Shown here piece by piece: positions 15,447 to 23,429 of a DNA stretch of 64,000 nt. The stretch's first letter is position 1. Each line of letters opens with the position of its first letter. The translations under genes were made by a program, and so were the position numbers. The DNA is taken from contig NZ_LAZS01000005.1 in NCBI RefSeq assembly GCF_002007205.1, positions 620,001 through 684,000 of the forward strand. The letters are read 5' to 3'. The notes beneath the pieces are model-generated. The model saw nothing but the letters and a program-made list of their open reading frames with translations. It was not told where the DNA came from and ran no database searches. This DNA comes from Ensifer adhaerens. GTDB lineage: Bacteria > Pseudomonadota > Alphaproteobacteria > Rhizobiales > Rhizobiaceae.

Positions 15447-15998
15447 ATGAGAGGTAGCCCAGTCGTATCCGTGAGCAACTATCCTCCGCATTTGTCGCGC
15501 GAGGACGTGGAAGCACAGATCTCTCGGCTTGACAGCATTCACGCCGCCAACAGCCAGATCCTCGAAGACGCGTTCAAGCGCCTTCTGGCGATCGGCGCCG
15601 GCCATGCGGCCGTCATCGCCGCCTGCATCACCGGCTTCGACGCGCTGGTCGATCGCTCAGTGTTCGCCGGGGATCTTCTGCCTGACGCGATCGACATCCT
15701 CAGGAAGTTCGCGCTCACCGTCAGCGCACTCGGCCTGTTTCTGACCTTCCTTGCGATCGGCAGCAATTTCCGTCTGGTGCAGAAGGAAGCCAGGCGCCAC
15801 GCGGTAAAGCTCGCAACGACGCTGCGGGAAAAGCGGCTGCTTTTGTCACTGTCGCAGGATGTGCTCAACCGCGACCCCAAATCATACCTGCTCTCAGGCG
15901 TCGGCGGCTTTGCCTGCCTCTGCGTGATCTTCGGGCTTGCAGCCGCCGCCGGATGTTACGGCCTCGTCATCGCCATGGGGCTGCTGGCGGCTGGCTAG
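15447..15998 (+). CDS. Hypothetical membrane protein (183 aa)
   Basis: A 183-residue protein. The first 45 residues are soluble and helical, followed by hydrophobic segments at about 50-66 (AGHAAVIAACITGF), 88-106 (FALTVSALGLFLTFLA) and 152-180 (GGFACLCVIFGLAAAAGCYG). A basic cytoplasmic stretch with KEARRHAVK separates the last two. No family is recognised. The ATG at 15447 has no strong ribosome site, and a GTG 24 bases later is an alternative. It is flanked by its own intergenic regions, so it is probably monocistronic. Confidence 0.55.
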   Translation: MRGSPVVSVSNYPPHLSREDVEAQISRLDSIHAANSQILEDAFKRLLAIGAGHAAVIAACITGFDALVDRSVFAGDLLPDAIDILRKFALTVSALGLFLTFLAIGSNFRLVQKEARRHAVKLATTLREKRLLLSLSQDVLNRDPKSYLLSGVGGFACLCVIFGLAAAAGCYGLVIAMGLLAAG

Positions 15999-16139
15999 CG
16001 GCATGTCAGATCTCAGTCAGCCGATCCTCACCAAAAACAGAGCTTGCGATAGTCTTTCAATTTCCGTTTGACGCTGCTTCAATGCAACCGTCTAAGTGTA
16101 AGCGCGAGAGTATTTTCTCGATCAGTTGCAATGGGTACA

Positions 16140-16568
16140 ATGCTCAAAACATTCTCGCTACAGGCTAGGCTTGGTCGTCTTCGCTATTTCCTGTTCAACG
16201 TGGCAATCGTCGCTATTGCTGCGGTCGTGGTATCTGCGCTCACTCGCCTAATGGCGCTGGTCGGAGATCGACAAGCGCTTTCAATGATTCATGGAATGGT
16301 CGCCCTAACCTATGTGCTGGCTATCATCGCCAGCCTGTGCTTGATGGTGAGGCGACTGCATGACTTCGATCAGAGCGGCTGGTGGACCCCTTCGGTCTTT
16401 TTGCTTCACTTGGTCCAAGGCTATTTCGGGGCAGTTGACTCCCTCATCGCAGCCATTCTCACGGGCATCCTGGTGCTGGCGGTCCATGTTGCAATCATCG
16501 TTACCCCTGGCTCGAAGAACTCCAACAGGTTCGGCGAAGTGCCAGGCTCCGCTGCAGGCCCCGTTTAG
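16140..16568 (+). CDS. DUF805 membrane protein
   Basis: A 142-residue protein of the DUF805 family, starting MLKTFSLQARLGRLRYFLFN; the xGRxxRxxFW-like opening is the family signature. Four hydrophobic helices follow, with the conserved RRLHDFDQSGWW motif near residue 77 and a C-terminal GSKNSNRFGE typical of DUF805. Family function is unknown. The start is placed at 16140; an ATG three codons upstream (16131) is equally possible. It precedes a transposase remnant on the other strand. Confidence 0.8.
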   Translation: MLKTFSLQARLGRLRYFLFNVAIVAIAAVVVSALTRLMALVGDRQALSMIHGMVALTYVLAIIASLCLMVRRLHDFDQSGWWTPSVFLLHLVQGYFGAVDSLIAAILTGILVLAVHVAIIVTPGSKNSNRFGEVPGSAAGPV

Positions 16569-16634
16569 GTTAGCCCGGCGGATAATGACCCTCGCGCGCA
16601 ATCTCGGCGTTGCGGAGATCAAGCGGCCGCATTG

Positions 16635-16856
16635 CTACCTCCGACGATTTCCGCCGCGATCCTGTGATCTTGGACCCAATGGGGAGCCGCCAGCCGCGTT
16701 GCCAGCGCACTTGGGGCAATTGAAGCCGTTTCTCCACCTCTTCCTCGCCAAGCAATCGGCGCAGGCGTAGTCGTCGGCGAAGTTCGACATGAACTTGTCC
16801 AGCGACGATGGCGGTCGCAGTGCTTCGCTTCCGATCTCGCGCCAGATCCGCCGCAA
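16635..16856 (-). pseudogene. IS1595/ISXO2-type transposase N-terminal remnant
   Basis: Reading this strand gives SLDKFMSNFADDYACADCLA then KRWRNGFNCPKCAG. This is the opening Zn-ribbon of ISXO2-like transposases (family form: F...F...EAC...YL...RWPDGF.CPRCG). After the second Cys pair the similarity is lost and the other frames carry the weak continuation, so the element is frameshifted and truncated. No DDE catalytic region or terminal inverted repeats were found nearby. It marks a former insertion between the DUF805 and glycosidase genes. Confidence 0.55.
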
Positions 16857-16898
16857 TCTGCGTCATGCTTGACGTCTGATTCGATTGGACCTTTCGCC

Positions 16899-17648
16899 AT
16901 GCCGCTTTTTCCAAAACCTTTTCTCGTCGGTGCCGTTCTCTCGGCCGGTCTTGCCGGTCCTGCGCTCGGCGCCTGCCGCGATGTCAGCCATCTGGGCCAG
17001 GACTATGTGACCTGCAGCTTCGATCCGGCGACAAGCGACATCCGGCTCTACAACAAGGACCAGGCGGGCGTGCCGTTCCGCTCGTTCCGGGCACTGTCGC
17101 TCGAACTGCGACACCGCGACGAGTACATGGCCTTTGCCATGAACGGCGGCATGTATCACGAGGATCTGTCGCCGGTCGGGCTGCATGTCGAGGAGGGGCG
17201 CGCGCAGGTGCCGCTCAACACCAATACGGGCTGGGGCAATTTCCACCTGCTGCCGAACGGCGTGTTCTATGTCGAGGACGGCAAGGCGGGCGTGATGGCG
17301 GCGGACGCCTATCGCGACGCCGGGATAGCCCCGCGTTTCGCCACGCAATCCGGGCCGATGCTTGTCATCGACGGCAAGCTGCATCCGCGCTTCCTGCCGG
17401 ATAGTACCAGCCTCAAGACCCGCAACGGCGTCGGCGTGACGGCAGAGGGCGAGGTGGTTTTCGTCATCTCGAAGCGCCCGGTGCGCTTCCACGACTTCGC
17501 GACGCTCTTCCGTGACGCGCTCGATTGTCCCAATGCGCTCTTCCTCGACGGCACGATTTCGAGTGTCTATGCGCCTGATATCAACCGGCACGACCGGCTG
17601 TTTCCGATGGGGCCGATCATCGCCGTCGTCGGACAGTTTCCGCGCTGA
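16899..17648 (+). CDS. Exported phosphodiester glycosidase-like protein (DUF2233)
   Basis: A 249-residue protein of the NAGPA/DUF2233 family. The signal peptide MPLFPKPFLVGAVLSAGLAG ends at ALGA before a Cys. Family segments include FAMNGGMYHEDLSPVGLHVE near residue 83, NFHLLPNGVFYVED near residue 113, TQSGPMLVIDGKLHPRF near residue 147, and the C-terminal ALFLDGTISSVYAPDI. Family members cleave GlcNAc-phosphodiester bonds or act on cell-wall glycans; the substrate here is unknown. It should act in the periplasm. It is followed after 108 bp by the sigma-factor gene on the same strand but appears to be its own unit. Confidence 0.85.
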   Translation: MPLFPKPFLVGAVLSAGLAGPALGACRDVSHLGQDYVTCSFDPATSDIRLYNKDQAGVPFRSFRALSLELRHRDEYMAFAMNGGMYHEDLSPVGLHVEEGRAQVPLNTNTGWGNFHLLPNGVFYVEDGKAGVMAADAYRDAGIAPRFATQSGPMLVIDGKLHPRFLPDSTSLKTRNGVGVTAEGEVVFVISKRPVRFHDFATLFRDALDCPNALFLDGTISSVYAPDINRHDRLFPMGPIIAVVGQFPR

Positions 17649-17756
17649 CTTTTCGTGGGCGCGGGATATGGGCGCACGCACTTTTCTTCATCCCGAAAAA
17701 AATCTTCGCTTGCACCCAAGGAATGATCGGCCTGCAACGTCTAAGGTTCAAATGAG

Positions 17757-18302
17757 GTGAGGGCGGGCACGGATTTGGACGCTGAACTCGTCGAAAAGGC
17801 GGTAAGTGGAGACCGGCAGGCGTTCGGCCGGCTGGTCGAGCAACACTATGATTTTGTCCATGCGGTCGCCTGGCGCTGGTCGGGCAACGCGTCGGATGCG
17901 GACGACATCGCCCAGGATGTCTGCCTGCGGCTGGGCGCGGCGATCCGCGGCTTTCGCGGCACCAGCCGGTTTCGCACCTGGCTCTATACGCTGACGCTGA
18001 ACGCCGCGCGCGACCACAGGCGGCAGCAGGCGCGCGACGATCGACGCATGCAGGCCTATGCCAGCGAGCAGGCGACGGTTGCGCCGCCTGAAGATCCCGA
18101 CGAGGAGCAGCGCGAGGCGCTGTGGACGGCGGTGCGAGCGCTGCCGGAAAAACAGTGCGATGCGGTGCTGCTCGTCTACGCCGAAGGCTTGAGTCATCAG
18201 GCTGCGGCCGACGTGCTCGGCTGCTCGGAAGCAACCATTTCCTGGCATGTGCACGAGGCGCGCAAGCGCCTGAAGACACTGCTCGGCAAGGAGGCCGTGT
18301 GA
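17757..18302 (+). CDS. ECF-type RNA polymerase sigma factor
   Basis: A 181-residue ECF sigma factor. Region 2 spans residues about 8-75 (DRQAFGRLVEQHYDFVHAVA, DADDIAQDVCLRL, RFRTWLYTLTLNAARDHRR). Region 4 spans about 120-172 (ALPEKQCDAVLLVYAEGLSH then the helix-turn-helix CSEATISWHVHEARKRLK). The start is GTG at 17757. Its stop is two bases before the ATG of the VWA gene, so the pair is one operon. In this arrangement the partner's N-terminus may serve as anti-sigma factor. The genes it controls cannot be told from this window. Confidence 0.9.
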   Translation: MRAGTDLDAELVEKAVSGDRQAFGRLVEQHYDFVHAVAWRWSGNASDADDIAQDVCLRLGAAIRGFRGTSRFRTWLYTLTLNAARDHRRQQARDDRRMQAYASEQATVAPPEDPDEEQREALWTAVRALPEKQCDAVLLVYAEGLSHQAAADVLGCSEATISWHVHEARKRLKTLLGKEAV

Positions 18303-18304
18303 CC

Positions 18305-20338
18305 ATGCGCGACGATTTCGAAAAGCTCTCCGGGCTGACCCCGCCGAAGGCTTCGGCGGAAGCGCGCGCGCGTGCGCTGGCAGCCGCCATGCAATCTTTC
18401 GACGAGGCCGAGAAAAATTCGAGTGCCACCCAAGGATCGTCATTCCCGGTTCGTCAAAGCTCCATCTTCAACCGGATATGGAGCCCCATCATGAACCGGA
18501 AACTGCTTGCCGGATCGGCACTGGCAACCCTTCTCGTCGTGCCCGCCGCCGCTTTCCTGACCTTCGAGCTGACGCGTGACGGCGCGCCTTTTGGCGAGCG
18601 GGCGCAGGAGATCGCGCTGAAGGATGAGACAAGGAAGGACGAGAAACGGCAGAAGCCGGAGCCTCAGGCCACGGCCAAGAAGGCGGTCGCGGAAGAACGC
18701 GCGCGGCAGGAGGCGAAGACCGTGGAAACGCCGGTCGCCGCACCTGTGGAGAGCGAGGCGGCCGCGCCGGCCGCCGATGCCATGGCCAACAGTGTTGCCC
18801 GTGACAGCGTCGCACCACTGTCCGCAACAGGCGGGATGCAGCCAAGGATGACCTTCCTGCCTGCGCCGGTCGTCCAGGAGGAGATGCAGCCGGCGCCCGA
18901 GCATAACCGCGAGCGCTTCGGCAAGGCCGAGAGCAATCCGGTGAAAAGCGTCGTGACCGACCCGGTCTCGACCTTCTCGGTCGATGTCGACACGGCCTCC
19001 TATGCCTTCGTGCGCCGCTCGCTGATGGAGGGCCAGTTGCCGGAGCGCGACGCCGTGCGGGTCGAGGAGATGGTCAACTACTTCCCCTATGACTGGCCGC
19101 GCCCGGAAAGCGCCGCGCAGCCCTTCAAGGCGACGGTGACGGTGACGCCGACGCCCTGGAACGGCGGCACGCGGCTGATGCATGTGGCGATCAAGGGCTA
19201 TGACGTCGTGCGGACGCAAGCGCCGAAGGCGAATCTCGTCTTCCTGATCGACGTGTCCGGCTCCATGGACGAGCCCGACAAGCTACCGCTCTTGAAGGGC
19301 GCCTTCCGGCTGCTGGTCGAGAAATTGAAGCCCGAGGATACCGTCTCGATCGTCACCTATGCGGGTAACGCCGGGACGGTGCTGGAGCCGACTGCCGTCA
19401 AGGACAAGGCGAAGATCCTCGCCGCCATCGATACGCTTCAACCGGGCGGCTCGACCGCCGGCGCCGAAGGCATCGATGCGGCCTACGCGCTCGCCGAAAA
19501 GGCCTTCGTCAAGGGTGGCGTCAACCGCGTCATGCTGGCGACGGACGGCGACTTCAACGTCGGGCCGTCGAGCGACGAGGATCTGAAGCGGCTGATCGAG
19601 GAGAAGCGCAAGAGCGGCATCTTCCTCTCCGTGCTCGGCTTCGGCCGAGGCAATTACAACGACGCTCTGATGCAGACGATCGCCCAGAACGGCAACGGTA
19701 CGGCCGCCTATATCGATACGCTTGCCGAGGCGCAGAAGACGCTGGTGGAAGAGGCGGGCTCCTCGCTGTTCCCGATCGCCAAGGACGTCAAGCTGCAGGT
19801 CGAGTTCAATCCGGCAGCGATCACCGAGTACCGCCTGATCGGCTACGAGACGCGCGCCCTGAAGCGCGAGGACTTCAACAACGACAAGGTGGACGCCGGC
19901 GACATCGGTTCCGGTCACAGCGTGACGGCGATCTACGAAGTGACGCCGAAGGGCAGCCCGGCGGTGCTCAACGACGACCTGCGCTATGCAGAGGCGGAAA
20001 AACCGGTGGCAGAGGCAAGCCCGAACAGCGGCGAACTGGCGTTCCTGAAGATCCGCTACAAGAAGCCGGACGGAGACAAAAGCGAGCTGATCACCACGCC
20101 GGTGACCGAGGCCAATACGGTGCCGGCACTTGTGGAGGCGCCTGAAGACGTCCGCTTCTCCGTCGCAGTCGCAGCCTTCGGGCAGAAACTCTCGGGCGTG
20201 ACGGCGCTCGCCGACTATACCTATGACGCAGTCATCGATCTCGCCGCCGCTTCAAAGGGCGCCGACCCGTTCGGCTACCGCAGCGAGTTCGTCAATCTGG
20301 TGCGGCTGGCGAAGGGGTTGGGTGGTTCGAAGAATTGA
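18305..20338 (+). CDS. VWA-domain protein with anti-sigma-like N-terminus (YfbK-like)
   Basis: A 677-residue protein. Residues 1-60 are a soluble cytoplasmic segment opening MRDDFEKLSGLTPPKASAEA; one transmembrane helix follows at about 67-83 (GSALATLLVVPAAAFLTF), then a charged and Ala/Pro-rich linker. A YfbK-type N-terminal domain contains DPVSTFSVDVDTASYAFVRR. The von Willebrand A domain has an intact MIDAS DVSGSMDEP near residue 317 and ATDGDFNVG near residue 413. A DUF3520-like C-terminal domain follows. The start at 18305 lies just after the sigma-factor stop. Topology (short cytosolic part, one TM, large periplasmic part) is that of a membrane anti-sigma factor; that role is inferred. 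Confidence 0.85.
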   Translation: MRDDFEKLSGLTPPKASAEARARALAAAMQSFDEAEKNSSATQGSSFPVRQSSIFNRIWSPIMNRKLLAGSALATLLVVPAAAFLTFELTRDGAPFGERAQEIALKDETRKDEKRQKPEPQATAKKAVAEERARQEAKTVETPVAAPVESEAAAPAADAMANSVARDSVAPLSATGGMQPRMTFLPAPVVQEEMQPAPEHNRERFGKAESNPVKSVVTDPVSTFSVDVDTASYAFVRRSLMEGQLPERDAVRVEEMVNYFPYDWPRPESAAQPFKATVTVTPTPWNGGTRLMHVAIKGYDVVRTQAPKANLVFLIDVSGSMDEPDKLPLLKGAFRLLVEKLKPEDTVSIVTYAGNAGTVLEPTAVKDKAKILAAIDTLQPGGSTAGAEGIDAAYALAEKAFVKGGVNRVMLATDGDFNVGPSSDEDLKRLIEEKRKSGIFLSVLGFGRGNYNDALMQTIAQNGNGTAAYIDTLAEAQKTLVEEAGSSLFPIAKDVKLQVEFNPAAITEYRLIGYETRALKREDFNNDKVDAGDIGSGHSVTAIYEVTPKGSPAVLNDDLRYAEAEKPVAEASPNSGELAFLKIRYKKPDGDKSELITTPVTEANTVPALVEAPEDVRFSVAVAAFGQKLSGVTALADYTYDAVIDLAAASKGADPFGYRSEFVNLVRLAKGLGGSKN

Positions 20339-20760
20339 GGGCAAGGGATCTGCCCCTCTTCCCCGCGGTGAGGGAAGCGCCCCTCATCCCCGCGGTGAGG
20401 GAAGTGCCCCTCATCCGCCTGCCGGCACCTTCTCCCCGTCATGACGGGGAGAAGGGACAAGTGGCGACCGTTTCGCCCATCGTGAAGGCTGAGATTGTCG
20501 CTGCCATTGAACTCTGGCACCGAAGGGTGCGCCCAGCAGCTCTCTCCCCGCTTGCGGGGAGAGATGTCCGGCAGGACAGTGAGGGGCATTTGTCAGGCTG
20601 TGCGGGGAGATGGGAGCAAAGCGGCGGCTTCACCCAGCCTATGGTTTGGCAGTGGCACTGAGGTCTGGCATCGAAGGGTGCGCCCAGCGGCTCTCTCCCC
20701 GCTTGCGGGGAGAGATGTCCGGCAGGACAGTGAGGGGCATCTGTCAGGGGCCGGCGCCGT
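20339..20760. repeat. Cluster of RIME-like palindromes with a near-identical direct duplication
   Basis: First comes a CCCCGCGGTGAGGGAAG unit repeated about every 30 bp, then a CTTCTCCCCGTCATGACGGG palindrome. Then an 80-90 bp unit occurs twice in the same orientation (about 20511-20603 and 20665-20750): CGAAGGGTGCGCCCAGC, CTCTCCCCGCTTGCGGGGAG, ATGTCCGGCAGGACAGTGAG. The two copies differ at only a few positions. The GTCCGGCAGGACAG part is shared with the insertions inside cobN. Confidence 0.85.
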
Positions 20761-20809
20761 TCCGTGCTCCTTTCCTCTCCCCGCCTGCGAGATTGGTGAC
20801 GTTGTGCAC

Positions 20810-21157
20810 TCAAGCCTTCGGAAAAGCGCGCCCCAACCCATCGGACTTCGACAGACCGGCCTTGAACGCCTGGTAGGCGGCGTGCTGGCTGGAGCGGCCG
20901 GCTTCCATCAGGCGCATCTGCAGGCGCGCAGGCGCGTGGGCGCCGAGCCATTCTCCGAGCTTTTCGAGCTTCAGGGAATTCAGGAATTTCGCCTCGGAGG
21001 CGAGGTCGAGGTGGCGATAGAGACCGTCCATCAGGCGCTCGTCCTGCTCGGGGTTTTCCATCAGCAGGCGCAGGAAGGACTGGTCGGATTCGCTGAAAGT
21101 CCCGAACTTTTCGGCAACGGTGTCCCGGTCGGGGAAGGAGGCTGGGCCGGCGTTCAT
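20810..21157 (-). CDS. Conserved hypothetical protein (115 aa)
   Basis: A 115-residue mostly helical soluble protein. It contains SESDQSFLRLLMENPEQDER near residue 22 and a basic middle segment HAPARLQMRLMEAGRSSQHA near residue 72. A GGGAGA ribosome site precedes the ATG at 21157. There is no membrane segment or recognised domain. It is convergent with the VWA gene across the repeat cluster. A longer in-frame extension (to 21430) has unlikely composition and was not used. Confidence 0.6.
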   Translation of the reverse strand: MNAGPASFPDRDTVAEKFGTFSESDQSFLRLLMENPEQDERLMDGLYRHLDLASEAKFLNSLKLEKLGEWLGAHAPARLQMRLMEAGRSSQHAAYQAFKAGLSKSDGLGRAFPKA

Positions 21158-21392
21158 GTAAGTCTCCCGTCTGTATTTGCGACCGCGCCGCGTGTTCCAT
21201 GAAGGGCGGGTGGCGGTCGCCATAGCGCCTTGAATCGCCGTCCATTGGTCAGGCACGAACCGGCAAGCCGCGAATCTTTCTGACATCGGGGATAGGTCAG
21301 CGGCCGGCGGTGCGCAAGCGGCCGCGCATATGCCTGAAATCAACAAATAATCCAATATTGACAATAAGTCTAATAATGGACATAAGCTGTGC

Positions 21393-22028
21393 ATGACCAT
21401 TGCACCCGCCTTCACCTCCATTCTTGCCATGCATGCGCCGACGGCCGCTGCGATCAGCGCATTGCTTTACCCGCATGGGGAAGTCGTTCTGCACGATCTC
21501 AGGGCCGGCACGATCGCAGGCATCTGGAACTGTTTTTCCGGCCGCGTGGTTGGGGAAGATTCGCTGATCGAGGAGGAGTTCGCCGCTCTTGGCAGCGCCG
21601 AGGCGGTGCTCGGGCCTTACGAGAAGACTGGCACGGACGGCCGGCGCTTCAAGTCAATCTCGGCCGTGTTGCGCGACGGGGCGGGTGAAGCTGTAGGCCT
21701 GCTTTGCATCAATCTCGACATGTCGATGATCGATCAGGCGGTGAAGCTGCTTTCGGCTTTCGCCGGCGCCGAGCAGCCAAGGCCGCAGGCGCTGTTTTCG
21801 CGGGACTGGCGCGAGGAGATCAATGCAACGCTGCATGGCTGGCTGAAGGAGCGGGGATTGGCGCTTTCGGCGCTCAAGCGCGGCGATCGCGTGGCGCTGG
21901 TGGCAGCACTCGAGGAGCGCGGCCTGTTCCAGACACGCAACGCCGTCGATCACCTCGCCAGCCTCATCGGCGCCTCGCGCGCCTCGATCTACAACTATCT
22001 CGCTGCCGCCCGTGGCGATGCGCCCTGA
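21393..22028 (+). CDS. YheO-type PAS / helix-turn-helix regulator
   Basis: A 211-residue protein with an N-terminal YheO-like PAS domain (residues about 15-112; ISALLYPHGEVVLHDLRAGT, then GLLCINLDMSMIDQAVKLLS) and a C-terminal DauR-type helix-turn-helix (ALEERGLFQTRNAVDHLASL then ASRASIYNYL). Members sense small metabolites, often amino acids, and control adjacent catabolic genes. The aminotransferase gene begins 102 bp downstream on the same strand and is its likely target. The AT-rich region before it (21345-21390) probably holds the promoter. Confidence 0.85.
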   Translation: MTIAPAFTSILAMHAPTAAAISALLYPHGEVVLHDLRAGTIAGIWNCFSGRVVGEDSLIEEEFAALGSAEAVLGPYEKTGTDGRRFKSISAVLRDGAGEAVGLLCINLDMSMIDQAVKLLSAFAGAEQPRPQALFSRDWREEINATLHGWLKERGLALSALKRGDRVALVAALEERGLFQTRNAVDHLASLIGASRASIYNYLAAARGDAP

Positions 22029-22129
22029 TTTTAAACACGCGCAATACCGGGCAGAGACCGTTGGTGGCTCTGCGGATTTGCCTGACCATAACCCAGCGTG
22101 CGTCCAGGCCGCGAGAGGAGGAGACTTCC

Positions 22130-23260
22130 ATGACCACCTTGCCCGATTTCCGGCTCGAAACCCATTTCTCGCGCTGGGAGTTCAGCGCCCGCCACCATAT
22201 GACGGCGAGCGACAGCCAGACGATGGCCATGAGCGACCTTCTGGCGCTTGCCGACGACGAGGACCGCGCCGCTTGGGAAAACATCGTGCTCGGCTATACC
22301 GAGACCTATGGCGCGCCGGCGCTCAGGGCGGTGATCGCCGCCACCTATGATGGGCTTTCGGCCGCCGACATCCTCTGCTTTGCCGGCGCGGAGGAGGGGC
22401 TCTATTGCGCCATGCTGGCGCTGCTTGGGCCCGACGACCACGCGATCGTGACGGTGCCGAACTACCAGTCGATGGAGACCTTGCCGGTGACGATCGCCGG
22501 GGCCGTCACCGGCGTGCCGCTAAGGCCCGAAAACAACTGGCGGCTCGATATTGCCGATGTCAGGGCGGCGCTGAAGCCGAACACGAAGCTCATTTGCGTC
22601 AACTTCCCGAACAATCCCACCGGCGCGATCGCCGATCAGGAGACTTTTGCGGCGCTGGCGAGCCTCTGCGCCGAGCGCGGCATCCATCTCTTCAGCGACG
22701 AGGTTTATCGCGGCCTGGAGCGCGATCCGGCGCTGCGCCTGCCGCAGGCGGCCGAACTCTTCGAACGCGGCATCTCGCTCAACGTCATGTCCAAGGCCTA
22801 TGGCCTGCCGGGTCTGCGCGTCGGCTGGATCGCCTGCCGCGACCATCGACTTCTCGAGCGCATGGAGAAGATGAAGCACTATCTCTCGATCTGCAATTCG
22901 CGGCCGTCGGAAGTGCTGGCGACGATCGCGCTGAAAGCCCGCGCGGTTATCCTTGATCGCAATCGCGCCCTGGTCGCCGCCAATCTCGAAAAGCTCGGTG
23001 CCTTTTTCCAGGAGTTCCCGGATCTCTACGAATGGCGGGCGCCTGACGGAGGCTGCGTCGGCTTTGCCCGCTATCTCGGTTCCGACGGTGTCGAGACCCA
23101 TTGCCGCCGGCTGGTGGAGGAGGCGGGCGTCCTGCTTCTGCCGTCGAGCCTCTTCGTTTCGGATCTTCTGCCTGTTGCCACAGACCGCTTCCGCGTCGGC
23201 TTCGGCCGCAAGGAAATAGAGATCGGGCTCGACGCCTGGCGCCGGCATATTCTGAGATAG
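22130..23260 (+). CDS. PLP-dependent class I/II aminotransferase
   Basis: A 376-residue fold-type I aminotransferase. PLP-site features are CFAGAEEGLYCAMLALLGPD near residue 82 (the glycine loop), NFPNNPTGAI near residue 161 (Asn contact), FSDEVYRGLER near residue 188 (Asp and Tyr), SKAYGLPGLRVGW near residue 222 (Schiff-base Lys) and FRVGFGR near the C-terminus (Arg that binds the carboxylate). A GAGGAGGAG ribosome site precedes the ATG. The substrate is unknown; adjacency to a YheO-type regulator suggests amino acid catabolism. Confidence 0.88.
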   Translation: MTTLPDFRLETHFSRWEFSARHHMTASDSQTMAMSDLLALADDEDRAAWENIVLGYTETYGAPALRAVIAATYDGLSAADILCFAGAEEGLYCAMLALLGPDDHAIVTVPNYQSMETLPVTIAGAVTGVPLRPENNWRLDIADVRAALKPNTKLICVNFPNNPTGAIADQETFAALASLCAERGIHLFSDEVYRGLERDPALRLPQAAELFERGISLNVMSKAYGLPGLRVGWIACRDHRLLERMEKMKHYLSICNSRPSEVLATIALKARAVILDRNRALVAANLEKLGAFFQEFPDLYEWRAPDGGCVGFARYLGSDGVETHCRRLVEEAGVLLLPSSLFVSDLLPVATDRFRVGFGRKEIEIGLDAWRRHILR

Positions 23261-23429
23261 CCCCAGTATCGCCATCTTCAGCTGCTTGCTAGCCGCCGGT
23301 CCTGTTTCGACGGCTCATGCCGCCGGAACTTTAGAACACACGCATGTGGATACGGACCGCGCGACAATGGTTCCATTGTCAACATTGTGTTAACGAGCGG
23401 CCCCCGCCACCCGAGTGTTTCCTCCGCTG

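Noticed and set aside
20339-20760. CRISPR array from regularly repeated GC-rich palindromes
   Set aside because: Units differ in length and orientation, spacers are not unique 30-40 bp sequences, and no cas genes are present; these are RIME-like repeats.
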